Assembly: GCA_028820215.1 (NCBI GenBank) | Contig: JAPPKD010000051.1 | Span: forward strand, 1 to 32,110 | Source: Spirochaetaceae bacterium | Lineage (GTDB): Bacteria; Spirochaetota; Spirochaetia; SZUA-6; Bin103 | Reading direction: 5' to 3' | Length of the DNA: 32,110 bases | Shown: positions 14,237 through 22,206 of the stretch, piece after piece | Numbering within the stretch: position 1 is the first letter of the stretch | How the letters are laid out: each line of letters opens with the position of its first letter | Position numbers and translations under genes: made by a program | Notes under the pieces: generated by a model | Database searches by the model: none | Told to the model about the DNA's origin: nothing | Seen by the model: only the letters and a program-made list of their open reading frames with translations

Positions 14237-15787
14237 GTGACGAAAATGCAGGTCCGCGGCTGTCCGGCTGGTGAACGGTTGCCGGTAACGGCGTGTGTCG
14301 ACATCGGCTCGTTCCTGCTGCAACTGCTGCTCCGCCGTCATCCCGACTGGCATGACCGGCCCGCCGCGGTCGTCAGCGAGGACAAGCCGCTGGGCATCGT
14401 GGTGTCGGTGAACCGGCCGGCCAGTGCCGCCGGGGTGCGGGTGGGAATGCGCTACGCCGCGGCGCTCTCGCTGGCCGCGCACCTGCAGGCGGGCACCGTC
14501 GGCCCCGGGGAAGTGGCAGCCGGCGTCGAGCTGATCATCGACCGCCTGCTCTCCATCAGCCCCTTCGTCGAAGGGGCCGGTTCGGGAGCGGATGCGGAGC
14601 CGGATGCCGTGTTCGCGGAGCCGGGCGTGTTCTGGCTGGACGTGTCCGGCCTGCAGCGGCATCACGCATCGCCCGCGGCGCTGGCCCGGACCATCCGGCG
14701 CAGGCTGGGCGAGTTGCGGTTCGACGCCACGGTCGTCATCGGCTACACGCGCATCGGCACCTTCCTGCTGGCGCGCGATTCGCGCGGCGGCTGGCTGGTG
14801 GCACGCGATGCCGCCGCCGAGCGCAACGCCGCCAGGCAGGCTCCCCTGGAGCGGCTGCCGCTGGATCCCGAAGCCCGTGACCTGCTGGAGAAACTGGACG
14901 TCACCACGGTCGATGCGTTTCTCAGGCTCCCCTACGCGGAGGTGCTGCGGCGCTTCGGGGGCGATGCGGCTGCGGTTCACCGCTCGGTCCGCAGTGATCT
15001 GGAGCTGCCGGTCCAGGGCGACGTCCCGGCGTCACCGTTCCTGCACCGGAGGCGGCTGTCGCATGCGGAGACCGACGCCGGGCGCCTGCAGCGTCACGTC
15101 GACGCCCTGCTCGATGCGCTGCTCGACCGCCTGCGGAAGGAGGACCGGGCGGTCGCGGCGCTGCACTTGCGGCTGTTGCTCGAGGACGGATCGCACCGCC
15201 ACGAAATGATCCGTCCCGCCGCTCCCACCTGTGAGCGGCGTCCGCTGGTAGACCTGATCGAACTCCGCCTGCGGGCGCTCGACCTGAGCGCCGGGGTCGA
15301 TGAGCTGGCCGTCGATGCCGAACACGTGAGAGCACACGCGGATCAGGCGACCCTGTTCCGGACGCTCAGGCAGCGTGATCCGGCGGCCGGGTCGGAGGCG
15401 CTGGCACGCATCCGCGCCCAGTTCGGAAATCATGCCGTGGTCCATGCCGTGCTCTCCGATGAGCATCTGCCGGAAGCGCAGTTCCGCTGGCAGCCGGTGG
15501 CAGAGGTCGTGCTGCCGCGGCCGGATGCGTGCCGCGGCCGGGAGTCGACGGCGACGGGTTGGCTGGTGCGGCGGATGCTGCGGCAGCCGTCCGAGGTGCC
15601 GCAGCCGAGATCCGCCGCCTGCGGCCCCTTCCTGATCTCCGGCGGCTGGTGGCACGTCCACGGCGCCCGGCTGACGGAAGGCGTCGACCGCGCCTACTAC
15701 ATCGTCCGATCCCGGAACGGCGCGCTGGAATGGGTCTACCGCGACCGGCTGACCGGACGCTGGTACCTGCAGGGGTGGGTGGAATGA
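14237..15787 (+). CDS. imuB: ImuB, catalytically inactive Y-family polymerase homologue
   Basis: A 516-residue Y-family-like protein. The palm begins TACVDIGSFLLQLLLRRHPDW, where active Y-family enzymes have DxDxFF(Y); only the first Asp (D22) remains. The later catalytic SIDE motif is also absent (GVFWLDVSGLQRHH instead). This loss is normal for ImuB, which acts as a scaffold joining the beta clamp, ImuA and DnaE2. LLEKLDVTTVDAFLRLPYAEVLRRFG is the helix-hairpin-helix region, and the C-terminus GALEWVYRDRLTGRWYLQGWVE is a typical ImuB ending. The start may be GTG 14237 or ATG 14246. Its TGA overlaps the dnaE2 ATG in an ATGA arrangement (15784-15787), showing translational coupling. Confidence 0.93.
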   Translation: MTKMQVRGCPAGERLPVTACVDIGSFLLQLLLRRHPDWHDRPAAVVSEDKPLGIVVSVNRPASAAGVRVGMRYAAALSLAAHLQAGTVGPGEVAAGVELIIDRLLSISPFVEGAGSGADAEPDAVFAEPGVFWLDVSGLQRHHASPAALARTIRRRLGELRFDATVVIGYTRIGTFLLARDSRGGWLVARDAAAERNAARQAPLERLPLDPEARDLLEKLDVTTVDAFLRLPYAEVLRRFGGDAAAVHRSVRSDLELPVQGDVPASPFLHRRRLSHAETDAGRLQRHVDALLDALLDRLRKEDRAVAALHLRLLLEDGSHRHEMIRPAAPTCERRPLVDLIELRLRALDLSAGVDELAVDAEHVRAHADQATLFRTLRQRDPAAGSEALARIRAQFGNHAVVHAVLSDEHLPEAQFRWQPVAEVVLPRPDACRGRESTATGWLVRRMLRQPSEVPQPRSAACGPFLISGGWWHVHGARLTEGVDRAYYIVRSRNGALEWVYRDRLTGRWYLQGWVE

Positions 15788-18700
15788 GCGGCACTCGAAG
15801 AGTGAGGGCCGCTCCCTCGTACGTGCCGCTGTGGTGCAAGAGCAACTTCTCCTTCCTGGAAGGGGCCAGCCACCCGGAGGAGCTGGTGCGGCGCTGCCGG
15901 CAGCTCGGCATGCCCGCGCTGGTTCTGGCCGACCGGGACGGGGTGCACGGCGTGGTGCGCGCCCACGTGGAGACCGCCGCCGGCCAGGCGGCCGGCACGC
16001 GGACGCCGCGGCTGATCGTCGGCGCGCAGATCACCGTCGCCGACGATCCGGACGACCTCTCCGCCCCGACGGCCGCGTTGCTGCTGCTGGCGCAGAGCAG
16101 GGCCGGCTACGCCAACCTCTGCCGGCTGATCTCCGCCGGCCGCCTGCGCTGCTCCAAGGGTGAATGCCGCGTCGGCTGGCCGGAGGTGGCCGAGCACGCC
16201 GCCGGCCTCATTGCGTTGTGGCAGGGGCGCCGTCTGCTGGCCGCCGAGGACGAGGAGCTCTGGCGGCGGCGTGCCGCCCTGCTCGAGGAGGCGTTTCGCT
16301 GCCGGTTGTACGGACTGGTCACGCGCCACCGGCTGCCCGACGACCAGTACATCGAGCGGCGGTTGACGTCGCTCTGCGGAAGGCTCGCCCTCCCCCTCGC
16401 CGCCTCCACCGAGGTGCTCTACCACCACCGCGGCCGGCGCCCGCTGCAGGACGTGGTCACCTGCATCCGGCACCGCACCACCTTGAACGGCGCCGGCACC
16501 CTGCTGCGCCCCAACGGCGAGTACGACCTCAAGTCGCCGCGTGCGTTCGCGCGCCTGTTCGCCGACCGCCCCGACCTGGTGGCCGCGACCCGCGAGATCG
16601 CCGACCGCTGTCCCTTCTCCCTGGCCGACCTGCGCTACCGCTACCCCTCCGAGCGGCTGCCGGCGGGCCACACCTCCGCCGAGTGGCTGCGCTCCCTCAC
16701 CTTCGCCGGCGCACGCAAGCGCTACGGCGGGGAGGTGCCGGCGAAGGTCGCCGCGCAGCTCGATGCCGAGCTCGAGGTCATCGATGAGCTCGATTACTGC
16801 GGCTACTTCCTGACCATGTACGAGATCGTCCGTTTCTGCCGCGAGCAGGAGATCCTCTGCCAGGGGCGCGGCTCGGCCGCCAACTCCGCGGTGTGCTACT
16901 GCCTGGGCATCACCGCCATCGACCCGGTGCGCATGCGGCTGCTGTTCGAGCGCTTCCTGTCCCGCGAGCGGGCCGAGCCGCCGGACATCGACCTGGACAT
17001 CGGCCACCGGCGCCGCGAGGAGGTGATCCAGTTCATGTACCGCAAGTACGGGCGCGAACACGCGGCCATGGTGGCCAACGTGATCCGCTACCGGGCCAAG
17101 TCCGCGATTCGGGACGTGGGCAAGACCCTGGGCCTTCCGGCCACCTCGCTGGATCGGGCGGCGCGGCTCGTCTCCCACCACGGCAGCGACGGCCCGGCGG
17201 CGCTGGCCGACGCCCTCGCCCAGGCCGGCCTCGACCCGGAAGCCCCGGTCCACCGCCTGCTGATCGCGCTCACGGACCAGATCCGCGACGCTCCGCGCCA
17301 CCTGTCGATCCATCCCGGCGGCTTCCTGCTCGGCAGCGAGCCGGTCACGACCCTGGTGCCGATCGAGAACGCCGCCATGGAGGGACGCACCGTCATCCAG
17401 TGGGACAAGTACGACGTGGAGGCGCTGGGGCTGTTCAAGGTGGACCTGCTGGGGCTCGGAGCCCTCACCCACCTGGACTTGGCCTTCGCGCTGATCCGGC
17501 GCCACTACGGGCGCTCCTACGACATGGCCACGGTGCCGTTTGAGGACGCGGCGGTGTTCGAGATGGTCTCCCGCGGCGACACGGTCGGCGTGTTCCAGAT
17601 CGAGAGCCGGGCGCAGATGTCGATGCTGCCGCGCCTGCGGCCGCGCACCTTCTACGACCTGGTGATCGAGGTCGCCATCGTGCGGCCCGGCCCGATCACC
17701 GGCGGCATGGTGCACCCCTACCTGCGGCGACGGAATGGCGAGGAGCCGAAGGAGTACCCCCACCCCGCCCTGCGCCCGGTGCTTGCGAAGACCCTGGGGG
17801 TGCCGCTGTTCCAGGAGCAGGTGATGAAGCTGGCGGTGGTCGCCGCCGACTACACGCCCGGAGAGGCGGATCAACTGCGCCGCGACATGGCGGCGTGGCG
17901 CCGCTCCGGCGCGATCGAGAAGCACGCGAAGAAGCTGATTTCCCGCATGGAAGCCAAGGGGATCTCCCGCGAGTTCGCCGAGCGGGTGTTCGACCAGATC
18001 CGCGGCTTCGGGGAATACGGCTTTCCGGAGTCGCACGCCGCCAGCTTCGCGCTGGTGGCGTACCTGACGGCGTGGCTCAAGCGCCACTACCACGACGCGT
18101 TCACCGCGGCGCTGCTCAACGCCTGGCCGATGGGGTTCTACGCGCCTGCGACGCTCGTCGACGACGCCCGCCGCCACGGCGTGCCGGTGCGGCCAGTGGA
18201 CGTGACCCGCAGCGACTGGTGCTGCACGCTTGAGCCGGTGCCGCCCGGCCTTGAGCCGGTGCCGCCCGGCCCCGACGGCCGCCGGCGCTTCGCGGTACGG
18301 ATGGGTCTGCGCTTCGTGAAGGGGTTGGCGGAAGCCGACGGCGCGGCACTGATCGCCGCGCGCGCCGAGCGTCCGTTCACGACGGTGGAGGAGCTGGTCG
18401 AGCGGGCCGGGGTGCCGCGGGAGGCGCTGACCCGGCTGGCGGAGAGCGGCGCCTTCGACTCGTTGGCTGCCGGGTCGGGGCACGGCGCCGCGCGGCGCCG
18501 CGGCAGTCTATGGCAGGTGCTGGGCGCGGTACGCGGGCGCCGGCGATCGACGCCGCTTTCCCTCCACGTCCCGGCCTTGGAGCCGGCCTTCACCCCGCTC
18601 GATCGCTTCGACACCATCGCCTGGGACTATGGAGCGTCCGCTCACAGCACCCGCGGGCATCCGCTGGAGCCGTTCCGGGGCTGGCTCGCCGAGCGTGGGT

Positions 18701-19065
18701 TGCCCGATGCCGGTCAGGTCGCCGCCATGGCGGACGGACAGCGCGTTTCATACGCCGGGATGGTGATCTGCCGGCAGCGGCCCGGCACCGCGGACGGAGT
18801 GGTGTTCATGACCCTCGAAGACGAGGCCGGCTTCGTCAATCTGGTGGTATGGACCACGGTGTTCCAGCCCTATCGCTCGCTCATCCTGACCACGTCCTTT
18901 CTGGGAGTGAGCGGCAGGATCCAGGCTCGCTACGACGTGGTGCACATCGTCGCCGAACGGTTCTGGAAAGCGGAGCTGCCTGTCGAGCCGAACGCCGACC
19001 GGCCCGGCGGTCCGCTGCCCCGCGCGCGTCAGACGATCCCGCTCAAGAGCCGCGACTTCCACTGA
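15784..19065 (+). CDS. dnaE2: DnaE2 error-prone DNA polymerase III alpha subunit
   Basis: A 1093-residue C-family polymerase. The PHP domain opens YVPLWCKSNFSFLEGASHPEELV (13-35), the DnaE2 hallmark. Polymerase aspartates are D401 and D403 in PDIDLD and D554 in LFKVDLLGLG, so catalysis should be intact. QGRGSAANS, GVFQIESRAQM, FQEQVMKLAV and GFGEYGFPESHAASFALVAYLTAWLK are conserved fingers/thumb blocks. A C-terminal OB fold follows (VSYAGMVICRQRPGTADGVVFMTLEDEAGFVNLVVW). Together with ImuA and ImuB it performs mutagenic translesion synthesis after DNA damage. The ATG is chosen from the 4-base overlap with imuB. Residues 816-829 are a perfect in-frame tandem repeat (LEPVPPG twice) encoded by an exact 21-base duplication. 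Confidence 0.97.
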   Translation: MSGTRRVRAAPSYVPLWCKSNFSFLEGASHPEELVRRCRQLGMPALVLADRDGVHGVVRAHVETAAGQAAGTRTPRLIVGAQITVADDPDDLSAPTAALLLLAQSRAGYANLCRLISAGRLRCSKGECRVGWPEVAEHAAGLIALWQGRRLLAAEDEELWRRRAALLEEAFRCRLYGLVTRHRLPDDQYIERRLTSLCGRLALPLAASTEVLYHHRGRRPLQDVVTCIRHRTTLNGAGTLLRPNGEYDLKSPRAFARLFADRPDLVAATREIADRCPFSLADLRYRYPSERLPAGHTSAEWLRSLTFAGARKRYGGEVPAKVAAQLDAELEVIDELDYCGYFLTMYEIVRFCREQEILCQGRGSAANSAVCYCLGITAIDPVRMRLLFERFLSRERAEPPDIDLDIGHRRREEVIQFMYRKYGREHAAMVANVIRYRAKSAIRDVGKTLGLPATSLDRAARLVSHHGSDGPAALADALAQAGLDPEAPVHRLLIALTDQIRDAPRHLSIHPGGFLLGSEPVTTLVPIENAAMEGRTVIQWDKYDVEALGLFKVDLLGLGALTHLDLAFALIRRHYGRSYDMATVPFEDAAVFEMVSRGDTVGVFQIESRAQMSMLPRLRPRTFYDLVIEVAIVRPGPITGGMVHPYLRRRNGEEPKEYPHPALRPVLAKTLGVPLFQEQVMKLAVVAADYTPGEADQLRRDMAAWRRSGAIEKHAKKLISRMEAKGISREFAERVFDQIRGFGEYGFPESHAASFALVAYLTAWLKRHYHDAFTAALLNAWPMGFYAPATLVDDARRHGVPVRPVDVTRSDWCCTLEPVPPGLEPVPPGPDGRRRFAVRMGLRFVKGLAEADGAALIAARAERPFTTVEELVERAGVPREALTRLAESGAFDSLAAGSGHGAARRRGSLWQVLGAVRGRRRSTPLSLHVPALEPAFTPLDRFDTIAWDYGASAHSTRGHPLEPFRGWLAERGLPDAGQVAAMADGQRVSYAGMVICRQRPGTADGVVFMTLEDEAGFVNLVVWTTVFQPYRSLILTTSFLGVSGRIQARYDVVHIVAERFWKAELPVEPNADRPGGPLPRARQTIPLKSRDFH
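18229..18270 (+). repeat. Exact 21-base tandem duplication inside dnaE2
   Basis: Positions 18229-18249 and 18250-18270 are identical and adjacent. The repeat keeps the frame and adds a second LEPVPPG between blocks of the C-terminal half, in what looks like a proline-rich linker before RRRFAVRMGLRFVKGL. Absence of any divergence between copies, including third codon positions, suggests a recent event. Confidence 0.95.
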
Positions 19066-19082
19066 CCGCGTGCGCCGGCGGA

Positions 19083-19110
19083 TTGACGATGGTTGAGACG
19101 CATCGATAGC
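19083..19110 (+). promoter_or_regulatory. Putative promoter of the retropepsin-like gene
   Basis: TTGACG (19083-19088) and GATAGC (19105-19110) are 16 bases apart. Eight bases separate GATAGC from ATG 19119, again predicting an almost leaderless transcript. It shows that this gene need not depend on the dnaE2 operon. Confidence 0.4.
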
Positions 19111-19118
19111 GTGACGGC

Positions 19119-19496
19119 ATGGGTGCCTTCCGGACCGGTTGTATTGTGGAGAACCACACCGTCCGTTCGAGGTCGGTTCGTATCGCCGGATTGCTGATCG
19201 ACACCGGCAGCGAGTACTCGTGGATTCCGACGAGCGATCTGGAGAGCATAGGCGTGGCTCGGGAGAAGATGAATCTCCGGTTCGTGATGGCGAACGGCGA
19301 GATGATCACGCGAAGCGCCGGGTTCGCGATCCTGCGCGTCCCCGAGGGCTTCACCATCGACGAAGTCGTATTCGCAGAACCCGGCGATCTCAGTCTGCTC
19401 GGCGCTCGCACTCTGGAAGGGATGAACCTGTCGGTGGATCCTGCGCGGAAAAAACTCGTAGCCTCGGGGCCGCTGCCGGCAGCGTTGTCGACATAA
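19119..19496 (+). CDS. Retropepsin-like aspartic protease
   Basis: A 125-residue single-domain clan AA protein. The active-site loop is GLLIDTGSEYSWIP, with D28-T29-G30-S31, and the second hydrophobic-Gly element is LLGARTLEGMNLSVDPARKKLV near the C-terminus. Such half-size proteases work as homodimers with one aspartate from each chain. Bacterial members often occur as free-standing small genes with unknown substrates, sometimes beside toxin-antitoxin modules. There is no signal peptide or membrane segment. It lies 53 bases after dnaE2 but has its own promoter-like hexamers, so functional connection with the mutasome is not implied. The start is ATG 19119. Confidence 0.85.
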   Translation: MGAFRTGCIVENHTVRSRSVRIAGLLIDTGSEYSWIPTSDLESIGVAREKMNLRFVMANGEMITRSAGFAILRVPEGFTIDEVVFAEPGDLSLLGARTLEGMNLSVDPARKKLVASGPLPAALST

Positions 19497-19519
19497 GATA
19501 CGTACTCGCACCCACTGAA

Positions 19520-19534
19520 GGGACCGTCCGTCCC
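19520..19534. terminator. Small hairpin between convergent genes
   Basis: GGGAC and GTCCC form a five-pair stem with a five-base loop in the 99-base gap between the protease and DUF1015 stops. It is short and no T-tract follows, so this is only a weak terminator candidate; I see nothing else in the gap. Confidence 0.25.
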
Positions 19535-19595
19535 ATCGCTTTCATGCTGTCGCGGATACTTGTGCCGGGATGCATCAACGGCATCCTCCGACGTG

Positions 19596-20801
19596 TCATT
19601 CGTCCCCCTCGAACGGATGCACGAACAGGCCGCTGCGCAATTTCGGCTCGATCCAGGTGCTTTTCGGCGGCATGACCCCGCGGGCATCGGCGACCGCCAG
19701 CATCTGCTCGACGGTCGGGGCGACGAGCGAGAACCCAACCGCGGCCTCTCCCGAGTCGACCAGCCGCTCCAGGCGGGTCACGCTGTCGCGGCCCCCCACG
19801 GGAATGAACCGGTCGTCCGTGCGCGGGTCGCCCACGCCTAACAGTGGCCGCAGGACGGCACGATGCAGCCGCTCCGCATCGAGCGATGCGACCAAGCCGG
19901 TGCGCTCCTCCGTAGCCGGGCCCAGGTCGAGCTGGTGCCAACCGGAGCGCAGCCGTATCGCGAAGCTGCCGGCCCGCTCCGGCACCGACTCCGCGGGAGA
20001 GACCAGACTGCCGATCTCACCCAAGCGCCGCCGCAGTTCGCCCTCGTCACGCTGTGGACCCAGGCCGCGGACCGCCCGGTTGTACGCCAGGATGCGCAAC
20101 TCCCCGGCAGGGAAGAGCACGGCCGGGAAGTAGTCCGACGTTCCGCCCGCGGCAACGCGCGCCGCGGCTGTCGACCGGTGATGGCCGTCCGCCACGTAGC
20201 AGTGCGGGACGTCGGCGAACGCGGCGACCAGCGCGGCCGCATCCGGGGCGCGCCACACCAGATGGCGCACCCCGTCCCCGTCGGTGGCGGCCAGCAGCGG
20301 CTCGCCGCGGGCCGACCGGTCCAGCAGGTCGCGCATGCCGTGCGGCGCACGGAAGGTGAACAGCACCGGCTCCGGATGGGCGCAGAGGGCGCGCATGTGG
20401 CGCACGCGGTCATCCTCCTGCGCGGCGCGCGTACGCTCGTGCGTGCGGATCAGCCCGCTCCGGTAGTCGGCGGCGCGCAGGCTGGCGACGATGCCTGTCT
20501 GCCGGTGCGTCCCGTCCTCCATCCGGTACAGGTAGAGTTCCGGCTGCTGTTCCCGGACCAGGACGCCCTGCTCCTGCAGCCCGGTGAGGTTGCGGCGCGC
20601 ACGGTCGTAGACCTGCGCATCGTGGGCGTCGACCTCATCCGGCAGGTCGATCTCCGCGCGTACCACGTGCAGGAAGTTGCGCCGGTCGCCCTGCGCCATG
20701 GTCGAGGCCTCGTCGCGGGTGGGCACGTCGAACGGTGGGCAGGCCACCGCCTGCGCCTGGTCCGGCGCAGGCAGCCACGGGCGGAACGGAAGGATCGTCA
20801 C
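19596..20801 (-). CDS. DUF1015 family protein
   Basis: A 401-residue protein matching the DUF1015 family end to end: ILPFRPWLPAPDQAQAVACPPFDVP at the start, then RNFLHVVRAEIDLP, LYLYRMEDGTHRQTGIVASLRAADYRSGLIRTHERTRAAQEDDRVRHMRA, and the signature CYVADGHHRSTAAAR. The conserved DGHHR suggests a catalytic or metal/nucleotide-binding site, but no activity has been firmly established for the family as far as I know. In many bacteria it neighbours serine or other amino acid metabolism genes, which is not the case here. The start is GTG 20801. It diverges from the hicBA pair and no membrane segment or signal peptide is visible. Confidence 0.92.
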   Translation of the reverse strand: MTILPFRPWLPAPDQAQAVACPPFDVPTRDEASTMAQGDRRNFLHVVRAEIDLPDEVDAHDAQVYDRARRNLTGLQEQGVLVREQQPELYLYRMEDGTHRQTGIVASLRAADYRSGLIRTHERTRAAQEDDRVRHMRALCAHPEPVLFTFRAPHGMRDLLDRSARGEPLLAATDGDGVRHLVWRAPDAAALVAAFADVPHCYVADGHHRSTAAARVAAGGTSDYFPAVLFPAGELRILAYNRAVRGLGPQRDEGELRRRLGEIGSLVSPAESVPERAGSFAIRLRSGWHQLDLGPATEERTGLVASLDAERLHRAVLRPLLGVGDPRTDDRFIPVGGRDSVTRLERLVDSGEAAVGFSLVAPTVEQMLAVADARGVMPPKSTWIEPKLRSGLFVHPFEGDE

Positions 20802-20872
20802 GGGCAGATGGGATGATGCCTGATCGGCTGCCGACCGAACAGGACCGGCACGGGCCGGGCGCCGTCAAGGAA

Positions 20873-20895
20873 GTAGGATACTTGGTAGGATTCCT
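20873..20895 (+). repeat. Direct repeat before hicB, possible operator or -10 element
   Basis: GTAGGAT occurs at 20873-20879 and 20885-20891 with a 12-base period; the flanks also agree (ACTT versus TCCT). The second copy holds TAGGAT seven bases before GTG 20899, so it may double as the -10 hexamer. HicB antitoxins usually repress their own operon, so an operator is expected here. Confidence 0.4.
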
Positions 20896-20898
20896 CTC

Positions 20899-21111
20899 GT
20901 GAACGAATTCACAGCAGTCGTGGAGCGCGATCAACGCTGGTTCGTGGCCTACTGTCTGGAGATTCCCGGCGCAAACGGCCAAGGTCTCACCAAGCCTGAG
21001 GCACTACAGAGCCTCAGGGAGGCGATTTCATTGATCTTGCATGATCGCCGGGAGGACGCGCGGCGCGGTATACGTGAGGGCGCCGAACAGGAAACCGTGA
21101 TCGTCGAGTGA
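20899..21111 (+). CDS. hicB: HicB-family antitoxin
   Basis: A 70-residue HicB antitoxin. MNEFTAVVERDQRWFVAYCLEIPGANGQGLTKPEALQSLREAISLIL is the degenerate RNase H-like HicB fold, with the usual strand-strand-helix order. At this length there is no separate ribbon-helix-helix or HTH domain, so DNA binding, if any, must come from the short C-terminus or from the complex with HicA. HicB binds and neutralises the HicA RNase. The order antitoxin then toxin, with a 4-base overlap (GTGA, 21108-21111), is the inverse of the hicA-hicB order of Escherichia coli but common elsewhere. GTG 20899 is the chosen start, with GTAGGA just upstream. Confidence 0.9.
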   Translation: MNEFTAVVERDQRWFVAYCLEIPGANGQGLTKPEALQSLREAISLILHDRREDARRGIREGAEQETVIVE

Positions 21112-21299
21112 AACGCGCCGCGTTGTTGCGGCATCTCCGCCGTCACGGATGTCGTTTGAAGCGCGAAGGCAGATCTCATTCGCTGTGGATCAACCCGGAG
21201 AACGGGGAGGTGGAGACGGTACCGCGGCATTCGGAGTTGTCAGATGCTTTGGCGCGCAAGATCTGCCGTAGGCTCGCCATTCCTGTGATAGGACGTTGA
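21108..21299 (+). CDS. hicA: HicA-family mRNA interferase toxin
   Basis: A 63-residue HicA toxin with a double-stranded-RNA-binding-domain-like fold. It has RHLRRHGCRLKREGRSHSLWINPENGEVETVPRHSELSDALARKICRRLAIP. The catalytic histidine is H24 in GRSHSLW, equivalent to the G-S-H motif of the family, and PRHSEL is the conserved second block. It should cleave mRNA when released from HicB. The catalytic residue and full length are intact, so the toxin looks functional. The GTG start overlaps the hicB stop, giving coupled translation. It is followed 30 bases later by an unrelated PIG-L gene with its own -10-like element. Confidence 0.9.
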   Translation: MKRAALLRHLRRHGCRLKREGRSHSLWINPENGEVETVPRHSELSDALARKICRRLAIPVIGR

Positions 21300-21314
21300 G
21301 GCAGGGTCCCGGGG

Positions 21315-21320
21315 CATAAT
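21315..21320 (+). promoter_or_regulatory. Possible -10 element of the PIG-L gene
   Basis: CATAAT, five of six consensus bases, ends nine bases before ATG 21330. No acceptable -35 hexamer lies 16-18 bases upstream, so this is weaker than the RRM and ceramidase-like promoters. Confidence 0.3.
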
Positions 21321-21329
21321 GGCTGCGTC

Positions 21330-22190
21330 ATGAACGAACCACTGCGGATTCTCTCCATCGGGGCCCACCCGGCCGACATCTTCGATCAGTCCGGCGGCAC
21401 CATGGCCCACCACGTCGCGCGCGGCGACTGGGTTGGCTGCGTGGTGCTCACCCACGGCGCGCGCGTACACGACGAGGTCATCAGCGAGCAGATGTTCCAC
21501 CGCGACGCCATCCCGGAAGCGGACGAGTTGCGGGCCACCATGCAGGAGCGCGCCGGCGTCAAGGAACAGGAGACCCGCGCCGCCTGCGCCGCGCTGGGGG
21601 TCGAGCATATCGTGTTCTTCGGCGCCGACGATGCGGTGCTGCTGGTCACGGAGGAGGTCGTGCGGCGGCTGGCCCGCGTGCTGCGCGAGCTCCGCCCGGA
21701 CGTGGTGCTGACCCATTTCCCCAAGGAAGACGACGGCATCACCAGTCCGCACGCGATCGCCGGCCAGATCGTCATGTACGCGCTGCGCCTTGCCGGCAGC
21801 GTCGATCCCGGCGACACCAACCCGCCCCACCGGGCCGCGCAAGTGTTCTACTTCGGGATCGGCGCGGCCTCCACCCGCCACGGCCTGTGGGACCAGACCG
21901 GCGGATTTGCCTGCGACGTGTTCGTCGACATCACCGACGTGGCGGAGAAGAAGCTGGCCGCGCTGGATGCGCTGGTCAGCCAGGGCTACGGCGGCGCCTA
22001 CGCGCGCAAGCGGATCGAGACCTCGGACGGCGCGTTCGGCCTGGCCGGCGACTGCGCCTATGGCGAGGGGTTCATCTCCCGCAACCCCACCACGCACTAC
22101 TACCTGCCGGTCAACGACCGTGCCCTGCAGCAGGCGCGCGCCTCCGACCACGAGGTGATGGCTTCCTACTCATACAAGCTGCCGGTGTGA
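21330..22190 (+). CDS. PIG-L/LmbE-family protein with AHPAD motif
   Basis: A 286-residue Rossmann-like protein of the PIG-L deacetylase family. It opens with ILSIGAHPADIFDQSGGT, and later has RPDVVLTHFPKEDDGITSPHAIAGQIV. In the mycothiol enzyme MshB the motif AHPDD supplies H13 and D16 as zinc ligands and D15 as general base; here H13 and D16 are kept and position 15 is Ala. H141 in SPHAIAG probably supplies the third zinc ligand, but the first His of the usual HPDH is missing. Zinc binding thus seems possible while deacetylation by the normal route is doubtful. The family acts on N-acetyl sugars and their conjugates. The gene may be single or followed by a 45-codon ORF. Confidence 0.9.
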   Translation: MNEPLRILSIGAHPADIFDQSGGTMAHHVARGDWVGCVVLTHGARVHDEVISEQMFHRDAIPEADELRATMQERAGVKEQETRAACAALGVEHIVFFGADDAVLLVTEEVVRRLARVLRELRPDVVLTHFPKEDDGITSPHAIAGQIVMYALRLAGSVDPGDTNPPHRAAQVFYFGIGAASTRHGLWDQTGGFACDVFVDITDVAEKKLAALDALVSQGYGGAYARKRIETSDGAFGLAGDCAYGEGFISRNPTTHYYLPVNDRALQQARASDHEVMASYSYKLPV

Positions 22191-22206
22191 GCATCTTCGG
22201 GTCACG

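Noticed and set aside
14237..15787. Active DinB/Pol IV polymerase
   Set aside because: Palm acids beyond D22 are missing and the gene lies between imuA and dnaE2; the C-terminus is of ImuB type, so it is the inactive scaffold protein.
15736..18483. Very long open frame on the minus strand opposite dnaE2
   Set aside because: It lies antisense to the confidently identified polymerase and its translation is low-complexity Arg/Gly/Ala/His-rich, as produced by GC-rich codon bias. No family motif is visible.
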